DNA of 64,000 bases from RBG-16-42-24 sp964396785 (lineage in GTDB: Bacteria; Patescibacteriota; Microgenomatia; UBA8517), in assembly GCA_964396785.1 (NCBI GenBank), contig CAYNFU010000001.1, positions 1-64,000 on the forward strand, in the 5' to 3' direction. Both the position numbers and the translations under genes were made by a program. The notes below the pieces were generated by a model. It did not search any database and had not been told where the DNA came from. It saw nothing but the letters and a program-made list of their open reading frames with translations. This document shows, in pieces, positions 43,148 to 51,625 of this stretch; within the stretch, counting starts at the first letter, position 1; each line of letters begins with the position of its first letter.

Positions 43148-44296
43148 TTAGGAAACCCAATAGCCTCGGCTGAAGAGAGCACAAGCGAGAGCAAGAAGGA
43201 CTCCCGAAATGCAATATACTGCTATTTTTAACCCCCTCGGCTTTTTATTGAGCCAAATCGCCGAAAGTAAAAAAGCCGGAAAAAGAATAAGAACATAACG
43301 AGGAAAAGATGAAAAGCTTCCTGAAAGAGGGGGGATTAAATATCCTACAGCAAAAAACAAAGAGTAACTAAGTCTTAATTTAAAAAACGACCATATTCCA
43401 AGAATCCCAAATATAATTCCAGAAGCAATCTCTAGATATGTGGTGAACACTATCGGAAAATAATTGTAATTAAGGTTTGGCAAAACCTTGAAAAAATATC
43501 TATAAAAAACTTGGGGTAAAAGAATTATCTCGCTTGAGCGCTGCTCGCCAAAAATTGAAACGTTGTGAAAAAATTCCAAAGGGTCTCCAACTGTTACATA
43601 TAAATAGTACATATAAAGGATTAGTCCCATTGGAACAAGTGCTAATGATATGAGTGGTACTACCCAACTGCCCTTCCTATGCTTAAGAAACTTCCAAACT
43701 TCATAGCCAATAGCCGGAATTAAAGCAAGAGCTGTAATTCTTGTTGCTGTTGCAAAAGCTCCAAGAACTCCTGCAAAAATCCAACTGCCTTTTCTTGCAA
43801 AGAAAAAAGACCAAATAATCAGCGCAAATACCAACCCCTCAGTATAGAAGGCACCGAAATAAAATGACGTCGGAAAAAAGATTAGTAAAAGTATAGTCAT
43901 TTTTGCAATATTCTCTTTATAATCCAGACGAATTAATTTCCACAAGCCAAAAAGACCAATTAAAAACGCTAGGTTCGATACCAATAATCCCGATATAGCT
44001 ATTGTTATGAATTCGCTACTTACCAAAAATGCAATCAGTCTGGTGAGAATTGGGAGGAGGGGAAAAAAGAAATAAGTCAGAGGCTGATAGCCTAGATGTG
44101 CAATTGCCGCATAGTGTTCTCCATCAAAGTTCAAAAAACTCCAAAAATAAGGATTTTGTAAATAGTTTGTTAGTCCCCCACCGAGGAAATCTTTTTGGAG
44201 AGGAAAAAGGGCAATCCCCAAAAATACAATCAAAAAAAGTGCTATCCTCCATAAGATAAAGGAGGTAAGAATGAATTTACTTCCCTCAAGTCTCAT
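43148..44296 (-). CDS. PIG-V-like mannosyltransferase family membrane protein
   Basis: A 382-residue protein with about nine to ten helices. NFDGEHYAAIAHLGYQP (about residues 53-69) followed by YFFFPLLPILTR, then FPTSFYFGAFYTEGLVFAL, is the signature of the PIG-V/GT76-type family found in bacteria: a WD/FDGxHY acid loop, a FFPL-Y/LP segment and P-x2-F-x4-YTE. Relatives in eukaryotes add the second mannose in GPI anchors with dolichyl-phosphate-mannose as donor. A mannose donor made through ManC and a DPM1-like GT2 in this window would fit. Overlaps the upstream GT4 gene by four bases. Confidence 0.85.
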   Translation of the reverse strand: MRLEGSKFILTSFILWRIALFLIVFLGIALFPLQKDFLGGGLTNYLQNPYFWSFLNFDGEHYAAIAHLGYQPLTYFFFPLLPILTRLIAFLVSSEFITIAISGLLVSNLAFLIGLFGLWKLIRLDYKENIAKMTILLLIFFPTSFYFGAFYTEGLVFALIIWSFFFARKGSWIFAGVLGAFATATRITALALIPAIGYEVWKFLKHRKGSWVVPLISLALVPMGLILYMYYLYVTVGDPLEFFHNVSIFGEQRSSEIILLPQVFYRYFFKVLPNLNYNYFPIVFTTYLEIASGIIFGILGIWSFFKLRLSYSLFFAVGYLIPPLSGSFSSFPRYVLILFPAFLLSAIWLNKKPRGLKIAVYCISGVLLALACALFSRGYWVS

Positions 44297-45339
44297 TTGG
44301 TTAAAACTTTTTTGTATACTTCGAGTGTCTCTTTGGCTGTTTTATCCCAAGAATAATTTTTAACTAATGCCTTGCCTCTTTCTACCAATTGGTCCTTGAG
44401 CTCTCTATCATTCGACACTTGAGAAATTTTTTCTGCAATATCTTTTGGGTCTTTGGGGTCAGCAAAGTAAGCCGCTGGTTCTCCTATCTCAACCAAAGCC
44501 TGGGTTCTGCTCGCAACCACAGGGCATTCGGAAGCATATGCCTCAAGTACCGGGAGTCCAAATCCTTCATAAAAAGATGGCTGGCAATAGAGGCTTGCCA
44601 AATTGTAAATGGCAGCCAAATCATCATCCGGCACAAAACCCACCCTCATAATATCTTTATCCTCCCCGTACTTTTGTAGAAGATTAGCTAATGGTTTATT
44701 TTCGGGGTGATTCCTATCGAAATCTTCTTTTGCCGCCTGCTTACCGGCAATCACAAGCGGAATTTTTGCAATTTTGCACGCTTGGGCTAGTCCCAACAAA
44801 TTTTTATTGTAATTAACGTCACCCACGTAAAGCACGAATTTTTGGGGGAGTTTATATTTCACTACGATACTACTTAATATCGTAGTATTTGTCATCTTCT
44901 TGAAAATTTCTCGTGGGGCTAAGTAGACCACATGAATTTTTTCTTGGGGAATACCCAAGAATCTGACTATATCTTTCTTTGAAGTTTCTGAAACGGTAAT
45001 TATGGCATCCATCTTCTTAACCAGCTCCCTTTGAATTAAAAATCTTAATTTACCCTTGATTCCCGCTGGATAGTGTTTAGGATAAATAAGATAAATCAGG
45101 TCGTGGATGGTAAGAATAGATGGAATGGATTTTGTGAAGGGAACGCTAAAAAAATAGGGGTGAAATTTTTGATAATGGACGATATCGTACTTTGTTAAAT
45201 CGTTCCTGGCCGCATCTACCAAATCCAAATCAACATCTTTTAATTTTTTAAGATGTTTAACCAACTGCTCTGTGTAGAAACCTATTCCCCTCCCCACATC
45301 GCCTTTTGACATGGGTCCGGCGTCAATTGCTATCTTCAT
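44293..45339 (-). CDS. GT4-family glycosyltransferase
   Basis: A 348-residue GT-B enzyme. I place the start at the ATG at 45339, which gives the family opening MKIAIDAGPMSKGDVGRGIG and a four-base ATGA overlap with the upstream GT2 gene. An upstream ATG at 45459 would add 40 unrelated residues and overlap that gene by 124 bases. TIHDLIYLIYP is followed by the domain linker YVGDVNYNKNL and an intact EX7E motif in FYEGFGLPVLEAYASECPVV. The only GT4 in the right half of the window and of the usual sort for mannose or rhamnose transfer. Confidence 0.88.
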   Translation of the reverse strand: MKIAIDAGPMSKGDVGRGIGFYTEQLVKHLKKLKDVDLDLVDAARNDLTKYDIVHYQKFHPYFFSVPFTKSIPSILTIHDLIYLIYPKHYPAGIKGKLRFLIQRELVKKMDAIITVSETSKKDIVRFLGIPQEKIHVVYLAPREIFKKMTNTTILSSIVVKYKLPQKFVLYVGDVNYNKNLLGLAQACKIAKIPLVIAGKQAAKEDFDRNHPENKPLANLLQKYGEDKDIMRVGFVPDDDLAAIYNLASLYCQPSFYEGFGLPVLEAYASECPVVASRTQALVEIGEPAAYFADPKDPKDIAEKISQVSNDRELKDQLVERGKALVKNYSWDKTAKETLEVYKKVLTK

Positions 45340-46193
45340 TTTCTTAAATATCTTAGGTATGCTCGCGGAAATCTTAATGCCGAAAAAAATGAAAATATTA
45401 TTCCCTGAAACCCATCCAAAATTCCTTTGTGTCGGAAAAGAGTAAGGAAAAACCACCAAATTGGTTTAACCAAAACATAATTTAAAAATTGCCAGACACT
45501 TTTCCCTAAATTCTCATTTTTCATATCGTCCGCTATTAAATCTATATAGTAACTATTTCTTTGTAAGTATCGGGAGAAAGTAGGATCCGCCATGTGTATA
45601 AGGTCGTTTTGAAGCCAGCCTACCTTTCCGTCAACTTTGATAAGTTCATGAACACTTTTTTGAGGAAAATGGGCTTTCTCCTTTTTAACTAATCTTATTA
45701 CTCCGTCCGGATAAACCCCTCCGTAGCGCAAGTATTTGCCCAGAAAGTAATTTAGCCTGGGAATAAAAAATCCTGCGAACTCCCCTTCCTTAATAAATGC
45801 TCCGTCTCTTTTCTCAATTAACCTCTTGTGTCTCGCAAAAAGTCTCTGGTTTTTTAAAGTTTTTTGATATTCATCTATTTTATTATCCGGCATCTCAATT
45901 ACTCTTCGGATTTCTTCGGCAAGCTTTGGTGTAACCCTCTCATCCGCATCAAGCTGGAGTATCCATTCACCATTAGCTTCCTCAAGCGCCTTTTGTTTAG
46001 ATATATGAAAAATTGGCGAGTGTTTGACCCTAATAATTTTCGCCCCAAAAGACCTCACAATTTCTATAGTATTATCTTTCGACTCCTCGTCCACCACAAC
46101 AATCTCGTCGGCTGTCCCTTTGATCGAGGAAAGGCACTCCCCAATGTTTTTCTCTTCGTTTCTCACTGCCAAGACTACGGATAATTTCGTCAT
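45336..46193 (-). CDS. GT2-family glycosyltransferase (WaaE/KdtX-like)
   Basis: A 285-residue GT-A enzyme with LSVVLAVRNEEKNIGECL (4-21), VVVDEESKDNT (32-42) and DADERVTPKLAEEI (82-95). The RNEExNI plus DADERV combination places it with WaaE-like beta-glucosyltransferases of LPS core and relatives in exopolysaccharide loci. GGVYPDGVIRLVKKEKAHF in the middle is also typical. Two weak hydrophobic segments at the C-terminus. Followed by GT4 with a four-base overlap; one base separates it from the FAD oxidoreductase gene. Confidence 0.87.
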   Translation of the reverse strand: MTKLSVVLAVRNEEKNIGECLSSIKGTADEIVVVDEESKDNTIEIVRSFGAKIIRVKHSPIFHISKQKALEEANGEWILQLDADERVTPKLAEEIRRVIEMPDNKIDEYQKTLKNQRLFARHKRLIEKRDGAFIKEGEFAGFFIPRLNYFLGKYLRYGGVYPDGVIRLVKKEKAHFPQKSVHELIKVDGKVGWLQNDLIHMADPTFSRYLQRNSYYIDLIADDMKNENLGKSVWQFLNYVLVKPIWWFFLTLFRHKGILDGFQGIIFSFFSALRFPRAYLRYLRK

Positions 46194-46194
46194 G

Positions 46195-47472
46195 TTATCT
46201 CGATTGTATCACCATATTTGCTACTTTTTCTCCAAGCTCAACTGCATAATTGGTCCCTCTATCCCAAGGATAAACCTGCTGGATATTTGCAAGATATAGT
46301 CCCTCAATAGGAGTTATCATTCCTGGCATGAATTTTGAGTAATTTAAAGGAATTACCGGTTGGGCGAAGGGGGCCATAAACTTATTGGCTTCTATTACCC
46401 AATTTTGCCTAAACTCCGGGTTTATCTTCTGCAAATAGGGTAAAAATAATTCAAGAAGTTCTCCCGGCTCTTTGGAGTAGAAAGGATGGTCGTGGGGAAG
46501 GTAGTTTCCAACATAGATAATGTGATCACCTCCGTAATACCTCTTATCCATAAAATTGGTGTGCTCCACAACCGCCAAAAAAGGAAACTTTTCTTCACCT
46601 ACATTTAGCCAATATGTGCCGTTTTTAAGAAACTCTCTCTTTAGAATAAGCATCAGGTTAACCGCCCCAATTGCTTTAAAAGAAAGAAGTTTCTGAAGAT
46701 AATCATCAGGAAAGCCCTGCACGATTTTTGCAAAAGGGGCGTAGGGAAGCGTACAGATAACTTTGTCAAATTCGAATCTTCCTTTATCGGTCAAAATTTC
46801 CAGTTTAGAATCCACCTTGGTTATTTTTTCAACCCTGGTATTGTATAAGATCCTTCCTTTATTCTGCCTGATTAATGCGTCAAGCCGCATCGCAAATTTT
46901 AAAAATCCTCCCTCGGGGTATCCAAGATTTGAGCTTCTTTTTTTAATTCTTGCCCAAAACCACGAGGCTGGTATCTGGTCTGCAAAATGACTGAATTTTT
47001 TTTCAAAAAGTGGCCTCCATAGCGTATCCCAGGCTTTCTTGCCATTATATTTTGTCAGAAACTCCTTCGCGGTTACTTTTTCAAGAGGTTTCCAAAAAGG
47101 GGTAAGCTTTAAATAAGCCAAAATTGCCCCCGTGCGAATTCTATCGGGAAGTGACAGCTTATCAAATAGCATAAGGCTTTGAGGGGAGTCTATCTGGTAG
47201 ATTGAGCCGTCAATGAAGGTCGAAGTTTTAGTCGGCAAATAAATATATTTCTGTCCCGTCTCTTTAGCCAAATTTCGAATTGCGAAGTCCGAATAAAACC
47301 AATGATGATAATGCTTCTCCAAGCTCCATTTCCAACCCTTCTTAGTAAAGCCCACTGCAAGTCCGCCGGGATATCCTTCCCCTTCAAAGATAGTTACGTC
47401 AAGTCCTTGCTTAGTTAGTCTATAGGCTGCGGCCAACCCAGTGAATCCCGCACCGATTATTCCAATATTCAT
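46195..47472 (-). CDS. FAD-dependent amine-oxidase-like oxidoreductase
   Basis: A 425-residue flavoprotein. The N-terminal dinucleotide fold is GIIGAGFTGLAAAYRL (4-19) ending in an acidic residue at Glu30, followed by GGLAVGF, the usual GG doublet. The C-terminal LEGLYLANIQQVYPWDRGTNYAVELG-like region, here GLYLANIQQVYPWDRG, is the second FAD contact of the protoporphyrinogen oxidase/UDP-galactopyranose mutase-like group. Members in glycan loci are often annotated as NAD(P)/FAD-dependent oxidoreductases of unknown substrate; sugar nucleotide mutase or oxidase activity is possible. Not a typical UDP-galactopyranose mutase by length and motif. Confidence 0.83.
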   Translation of the reverse strand: MNIGIIGAGFTGLAAAYRLTKQGLDVTIFEGEGYPGGLAVGFTKKGWKWSLEKHYHHWFYSDFAIRNLAKETGQKYIYLPTKTSTFIDGSIYQIDSPQSLMLFDKLSLPDRIRTGAILAYLKLTPFWKPLEKVTAKEFLTKYNGKKAWDTLWRPLFEKKFSHFADQIPASWFWARIKKRSSNLGYPEGGFLKFAMRLDALIRQNKGRILYNTRVEKITKVDSKLEILTDKGRFEFDKVICTLPYAPFAKIVQGFPDDYLQKLLSFKAIGAVNLMLILKREFLKNGTYWLNVGEEKFPFLAVVEHTNFMDKRYYGGDHIIYVGNYLPHDHPFYSKEPGELLELFLPYLQKINPEFRQNWVIEANKFMAPFAQPVIPLNYSKFMPGMITPIEGLYLANIQQVYPWDRGTNYAVELGEKVANMVIQSR

Positions 47473-47477
47473 TTTTT

Positions 47478-49091
47478 CTAGTTAGCGACAGCCTCGAAAT
47501 AAAGATATCCGTTTTCTCCGTATATCCTTTTAACAATATTTGCCTCATTCGGTATTTCCTCGTCGGTTCCGACAATTAAGCTTCCTAGGTTTTGGGGCTT
47601 TAGGCTGTCAAAGTCTATCGGGACAAATTCGTAATTACCAAAACTCCTCACCGTTGAAAATCCATATTTATCTTTGGCCGAAAGGCTATGCTCCTCCTGG
47701 AATCTTTGGGGTGGGTATTTTAAATAAAAAAGAAAAAGAATATAAGGCTGGTCGTAGCGATCCGTAACTATTATCTTCTGGTTCTCTTTCTCCTTAATAT
47801 AGTCTACCAACTCCTTTACCCCATACTGCGAGGAGAAGGGAAACTCTTTGGCCATATGGACCCAATACATGTGTTCGTACCTAGCAAAACCCCAGATAAT
47901 AAGAAGGGAAAGCGCCAAATAACCCCAAGATCGAATTTTCCTAAGGCCCCTAAACCATGAGAGGATTGTAATAAGCCCGTATGCACTGATTACTGTTAGT
48001 GGAATCACCATGTTTTGGGCTCTTAGGGCGTGGGGAGATTGAAAAGTGAGAGCAGCTGCCGTTGGAGCCAGAACTAGCCACATCAAAATCGCTCCCCACC
48101 CTCTGGGTCTAACGGCAATTGCCATAAGACCGAAAGTTAAGAAAATTAAGTCAAATAAATACATCTGCCCGGTCTCGGGCACCTTATTTCTCTCTATTTT
48201 ATCCCCAGTAAGAAATAGAAATTCACCCCAGAAATGCTGTGAATAGTTTAAGCCGAATGCCAATGAATAGTTAACCACCTTGTTGTGAAGGACTTTTGGC
48301 AAAAGAGCTAAATAGTCTGGGTGTTCCCCTCGCTGTTCATTTATTCTTGCAAGTGGCCCAGGGTCTGCAAAAAGCCCAACCCCTGCCGCACGCGACCTGA
48401 CCTCACCTTTGGCAAAATCGGCTCCTAAAGGAAGAAGCAGGATAAGCGCAACCAAGCCGGAAACGGCAAATTTTCTGATATTGGGTTGTATTTCCTTTCG
48501 ATAAATAAAACTAAGTCCGATAACAAGGAGAGGCACAACTACTCTTGCGGCGTGGTAGGTATAGAAAGCGCTTACGAAGGCGAGTGTGCTAAAAACATAT
48601 AATTTTGGATTATTTAAGGCCTTTAAAAATAACCATAAGCCTAGTGTAATGAAAAAAGTCGCAACATTAACCTCCCAGGCTCCTCTTGAGAAATGAATGT
48701 GCCAAGGAGAAATTGCCAGGAACAGGCTTGAGGCGAGTGCAAGTTTTTCATTTTTGAAAAGCTCCTTTACCAGAAGATAAAGGATTAGTACCGTCCCTAC
48801 CCCAAGTGCTGCCCCCGGAATCCTAACCGCCCACTCGTTTAATCCCAACACTTTTACAAAAGGCAGAACAAGATAAAAATAAAACCCTGGTTTGTAATCG
48901 TTGAACGACTGAAAATGGATGGGCCAGGCATTCCCGTGCTCGTCTTTTCCTGTTTCTACTAGAGAGTAGGCATTATAGCCAATTGCAGCCTCATCTGCGT
49001 TAAGTGCCGGAAAAGAATCAAGCCTCCAAAACCGTAAAAAGGAAGCTAACAGTAATATTAAAAAAAGTAGTAACCTTGTTTTTCTTAACAT
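47478..49091 (-). CDS. GT39-like membrane glycosyltransferase, array member 1 (3'-most)
   Basis: A 537-residue protein, about twelve helices plus a soluble tail of about 120 residues. ALNADEAAIGYNAYSL (29-44) with Asp-Glu at 33-34 is the catalytic first loop, then TGKDEHGNAWP and YKPGFYFYLVLPFVKVLGLNEWAVRIP. AISPWHIHFSRGAWEVN is a conserved second signature (residues about 128-144). The same order of motifs occurs in five more genes up to 59202. Expected to use a polyprenyl-phosphate sugar at the outer membrane face. Target may be a lipid-linked glycan or secreted protein. Confidence 0.84.
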   Translation of the reverse strand: MLRKTRLLLFLILLLASFLRFWRLDSFPALNADEAAIGYNAYSLVETGKDEHGNAWPIHFQSFNDYKPGFYFYLVLPFVKVLGLNEWAVRIPGAALGVGTVLILYLLVKELFKNEKLALASSLFLAISPWHIHFSRGAWEVNVATFFITLGLWLFLKALNNPKLYVFSTLAFVSAFYTYHAARVVVPLLVIGLSFIYRKEIQPNIRKFAVSGLVALILLLPLGADFAKGEVRSRAAGVGLFADPGPLARINEQRGEHPDYLALLPKVLHNKVVNYSLAFGLNYSQHFWGEFLFLTGDKIERNKVPETGQMYLFDLIFLTFGLMAIAVRPRGWGAILMWLVLAPTAAALTFQSPHALRAQNMVIPLTVISAYGLITILSWFRGLRKIRSWGYLALSLLIIWGFARYEHMYWVHMAKEFPFSSQYGVKELVDYIKEKENQKIIVTDRYDQPYILFLFYLKYPPQRFQEEHSLSAKDKYGFSTVRSFGNYEFVPIDFDSLKPQNLGSLIVGTDEEIPNEANIVKRIYGENGYLYFEAVAN

Positions 49092-49946
49092 CTATTTGAC
49101 TAACAATAAACCCAAAAAACCCAAAAAGGATCCTGCAATCTTCCAAATAATTCTCTTTCTTTCATTAAGAAAAAGAATCGCAAAAATCACAGTTACAACA
49201 ACACCTATGGAATTTAAAGAAATTACTTGTGATGAATTTTCCGCAATCTGCAACGCATAGAAAAACAAAATTGCAGACGCTGCATAGAATAAACTTAAAG
49301 TCGCCATTCTAACAAATGTCCCCTTCACTAGAAAAACTTTCATTTTTTTAATACTGCCGGAGTAAAATACTAGAACCGACAATGCTGGAAGGACAAATGC
49401 AAGGAATGAGTAAGGGAAAACATCAAAGTGCCCAAGGAGAAATCTGTCGTTAACCACAGAGAACCCGAAAAACATTGCAGCCAGAAGAGAATAAATTTCT
49501 TTAAAAGAGAATTTAATTTTCCTTTTTTCCAAAGATACAATTACTGCAGCAGAAAGGATAAGCAACGTACCTATCCATTGTGAAACTGTAAGACTTTCTT
49601 TCATTAAAAGCGAAAAAGCCAAAATTGCAAAAATTGCTCTGGAACTAAAGATAACAGAAAATTTTGACGCTTCGGTTCTTTTTAGTGCTTTAAACACAAA
49701 AATATTACCAAGTGCATAAAGAACTATCATTATTAAAAAGTTTAATATCAAAGGCTTGAAATCAGGGTACTTCATTGTGGTAAATAAATATCCAAAAATC
49801 CCTATCATAAGGCCTGTTAAAAGTTGGAAGAAAGAAGCATAAGCCACCGGATCACTATCCTTCTCCCTGACCAGTATTCTCTGCAGTAATACAGAGATAG
49901 AATAACAAATAACGCTCAAGATAATTAGTATTTGCCAAGTCACCAT
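49092..49946 (-). CDS. EamA/DMT-superfamily transporter
   Basis: A 284-residue protein with ten predicted helices arranged as two repeats, the usual EamA layout (for example MKESLTVSQWIGTLLILSAAVIV at the end of the first repeat and FLNERKRIIWKIAGSFLGFLGLLLV at the end of the second). The family moves small solutes, and the related ArnE/ArnF pair flips undecaprenyl-phosphate-aminoarabinose. Sitting between two GT39-like genes, this protein could flip their lipid-linked sugar donors; inference only. Abuts the downstream array gene directly and overlaps the upstream one by a single base (TAATG). Confidence 0.86.
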   Translation of the reverse strand: MVTWQILIILSVICYSISVLLQRILVREKDSDPVAYASFFQLLTGLMIGIFGYLFTTMKYPDFKPLILNFLIMIVLYALGNIFVFKALKRTEASKFSVIFSSRAIFAILAFSLLMKESLTVSQWIGTLLILSAAVIVSLEKRKIKFSFKEIYSLLAAMFFGFSVVNDRFLLGHFDVFPYSFLAFVLPALSVLVFYSGSIKKMKVFLVKGTFVRMATLSLFYAASAILFFYALQIAENSSQVISLNSIGVVVTVIFAILFLNERKRIIWKIAGSFLGFLGLLLVK

Positions 49947-51613
49947 TATTTGGCCTCCATTATTAAATATGCCAGTGACCCGTCTGGCCTAAGAACTTCT
50001 TTAAGAATTGAATAGTCGCTTATAACTTGTTTTCTTGGGGCAACTATCTCATCGGCAACAACGATAGTTCCAGTCGGATACTTGTATGGCCAACTCAAAT
50101 ACTGAAACTTTAGGTGTTTAAACTCACTTACAAGCCCCACGTCGCCGACGCTGCTTGACTCATAAACTGCGCTCTCCCAAAATTCTTGAGGGTCCCTTTT
50201 ATCGTAAAAAAGAAAATATATAAAGGGCTGGGCGTATGACTGCTGGAAAACTACTTGTCGTGAATTAAGGTTCGACTCTTTTAAATATTGAACCGCCTCC
50301 CTGTAACCGAATTCCCAATATTTAGCCCCGTGCTTTGGAAGATGTACGTAATAGGAATCTAGGTAGTATATATAGTTAAGAAAATATAATGCCACAAATC
50401 CCCATATAGCAATTCTTTTCAAATAATTCTTAGACAAATTGGCAAATAAGCCATGAAGGGCAAGCGAAGAAATAATAATCAAGGGAATTGCCATATGAAG
50501 ACTCCTTACCCCATGAACGGGGTCTCTCGACAATATTGAAGGAACGGGTGCCAAAACAAGCCACAAAAGGAGGAATAAGAAATATTTGTTCTTAAGGCTT
50601 CGGATAAATAATATAAGTCCTGCAAGAATTAGAACGGAGTCTGCCAGAAGAAACATTCCCATATTTATCGAATTGTGTCTCGGGTTATTCCAATCACCCT
50701 CAAAAAAAAGAAATCTTCCCGAAAAATGGTTAAACCACTTTCCCATTATTACCCTAACCCAGTTAAGAGACTCCGAATGAAAAGCCAAATAAGTAGCTCC
50801 TCCTGGCTTCTCGCCACCCTGCTCCAGTATTTCTTTTATATCTGTCTCACTTCTCGGATATGAGAATGTGCTTACCACCGTAAGCCTTCCTGCGTAACCG
50901 GTGTAAACGCTTATTAAAATTGGCAAACTAATAATAATTCCTACCCCAAAAGACCCCAGAAGCACTTTTTTGTCAAATCTTATTAAATTTTTGAAAAATA
51001 GTAGTCCGAGAAGTAAAACTACAATTGGAGTTGAAAGCTTGGCCCCCTGATAGCTAATGAGTGTTAGTCCGAAAAAAATTGCAGAGGCAAAAAGAAATCT
51101 GTTCTTTTCAAAAGATTTCATGAAGAAATAAATGCCGATAAGGGTCAGGCAAAAGGCGAGGTTAGGTACCCAGGCACCTCTGGAAAAATGTATAAGCCAG
51201 GGGTTGGTAGCTGCCAAGAAACCGGAAAATAGGGCAATACTCTCGAAATTTTTGTATTTAGCCTTTTCAAAAATTATCCTGGCTAAATGGAAGACAAAAT
51301 AAACAATTATTACCCCGAAAATGGCGTTAGGGAGCCGAACGCTCAATTCATTTAAACCCATCACCCCAATAAACGGTGCAGCCAAATAGACGTAGAGCCC
51401 CGGAGTGTAATCTCCAAAAGACTTAAACACGATTGGCAAAGACTCTCCCCAGAAATCTTTGCCTGTTTTTAATATTGAATAAGCGTTATATCCCAAAGCT
51501 ACCTCATCGGAAGTCAGATGAGGAGGTATCGTCCCCAACTTCCAAAGCCTAAGAAATGCCGCCAAAAAAAGTATAAATAGGAGAATGGTTGTTGTATTAA
51601 TAAATCGCTTCAT
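49946..51613 (-). CDS. GT39-like membrane glycosyltransferase, array member 2
   Basis: A 555-residue member of the array. HLTSDEVALGYNAYSILKTG (32-51) has the acid pair at 36-37; PLVFKSFGDYTPGLYVYLAAPF-type first external stretch (here LPIVFKSFGDYTPGL), LNELSVRLPNAIFG and TNPWLIHFSRGAWVPN follow in order. The C-terminal tail ends with LRPDGSLAYLIMEAK, a shape (G-x-x-A/S-[YF]) shared with the other members. The ATG at 51613 is six bases after TAGAAT, a hexamer whose TAG is the stop codon of the upstream gene. Confidence 0.85.
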   Translation of the reverse strand: MKRFINTTTILLFILFLAAFLRLWKLGTIPPHLTSDEVALGYNAYSILKTGKDFWGESLPIVFKSFGDYTPGLYVYLAAPFIGVMGLNELSVRLPNAIFGVIIVYFVFHLARIIFEKAKYKNFESIALFSGFLAATNPWLIHFSRGAWVPNLAFCLTLIGIYFFMKSFEKNRFLFASAIFFGLTLISYQGAKLSTPIVVLLLGLLFFKNLIRFDKKVLLGSFGVGIIISLPILISVYTGYAGRLTVVSTFSYPRSETDIKEILEQGGEKPGGATYLAFHSESLNWVRVIMGKWFNHFSGRFLFFEGDWNNPRHNSINMGMFLLADSVLILAGLILFIRSLKNKYFLFLLLWLVLAPVPSILSRDPVHGVRSLHMAIPLIIISSLALHGLFANLSKNYLKRIAIWGFVALYFLNYIYYLDSYYVHLPKHGAKYWEFGYREAVQYLKESNLNSRQVVFQQSYAQPFIYFLFYDKRDPQEFWESAVYESSSVGDVGLVSEFKHLKFQYLSWPYKYPTGTIVVADEIVAPRKQVISDYSILKEVLRPDGSLAYLIMEAK

Positions 51614-51619
51614 CGAATC

Positions 51620-51625
51620 ATTCTA
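51620..51625 (-). promoter_or_regulatory. -10 hexamer built from the upstream stop codon
   Basis: TAGAAT on the minus strand, six bases before the ATG at 51613. Its first three bases are the TAG stop of the next upstream array gene. Spacing agrees with other leaderless candidates. No good -35. Confidence 0.35.

Noticed and set aside
45340..45459. 40-residue N-terminal extension of the GT4 gene at 44293
   Set aside because: It lies wholly inside the upstream GT2 gene in another frame and precedes the family-typical MKIAIDAGP start with an ATGA overlap.
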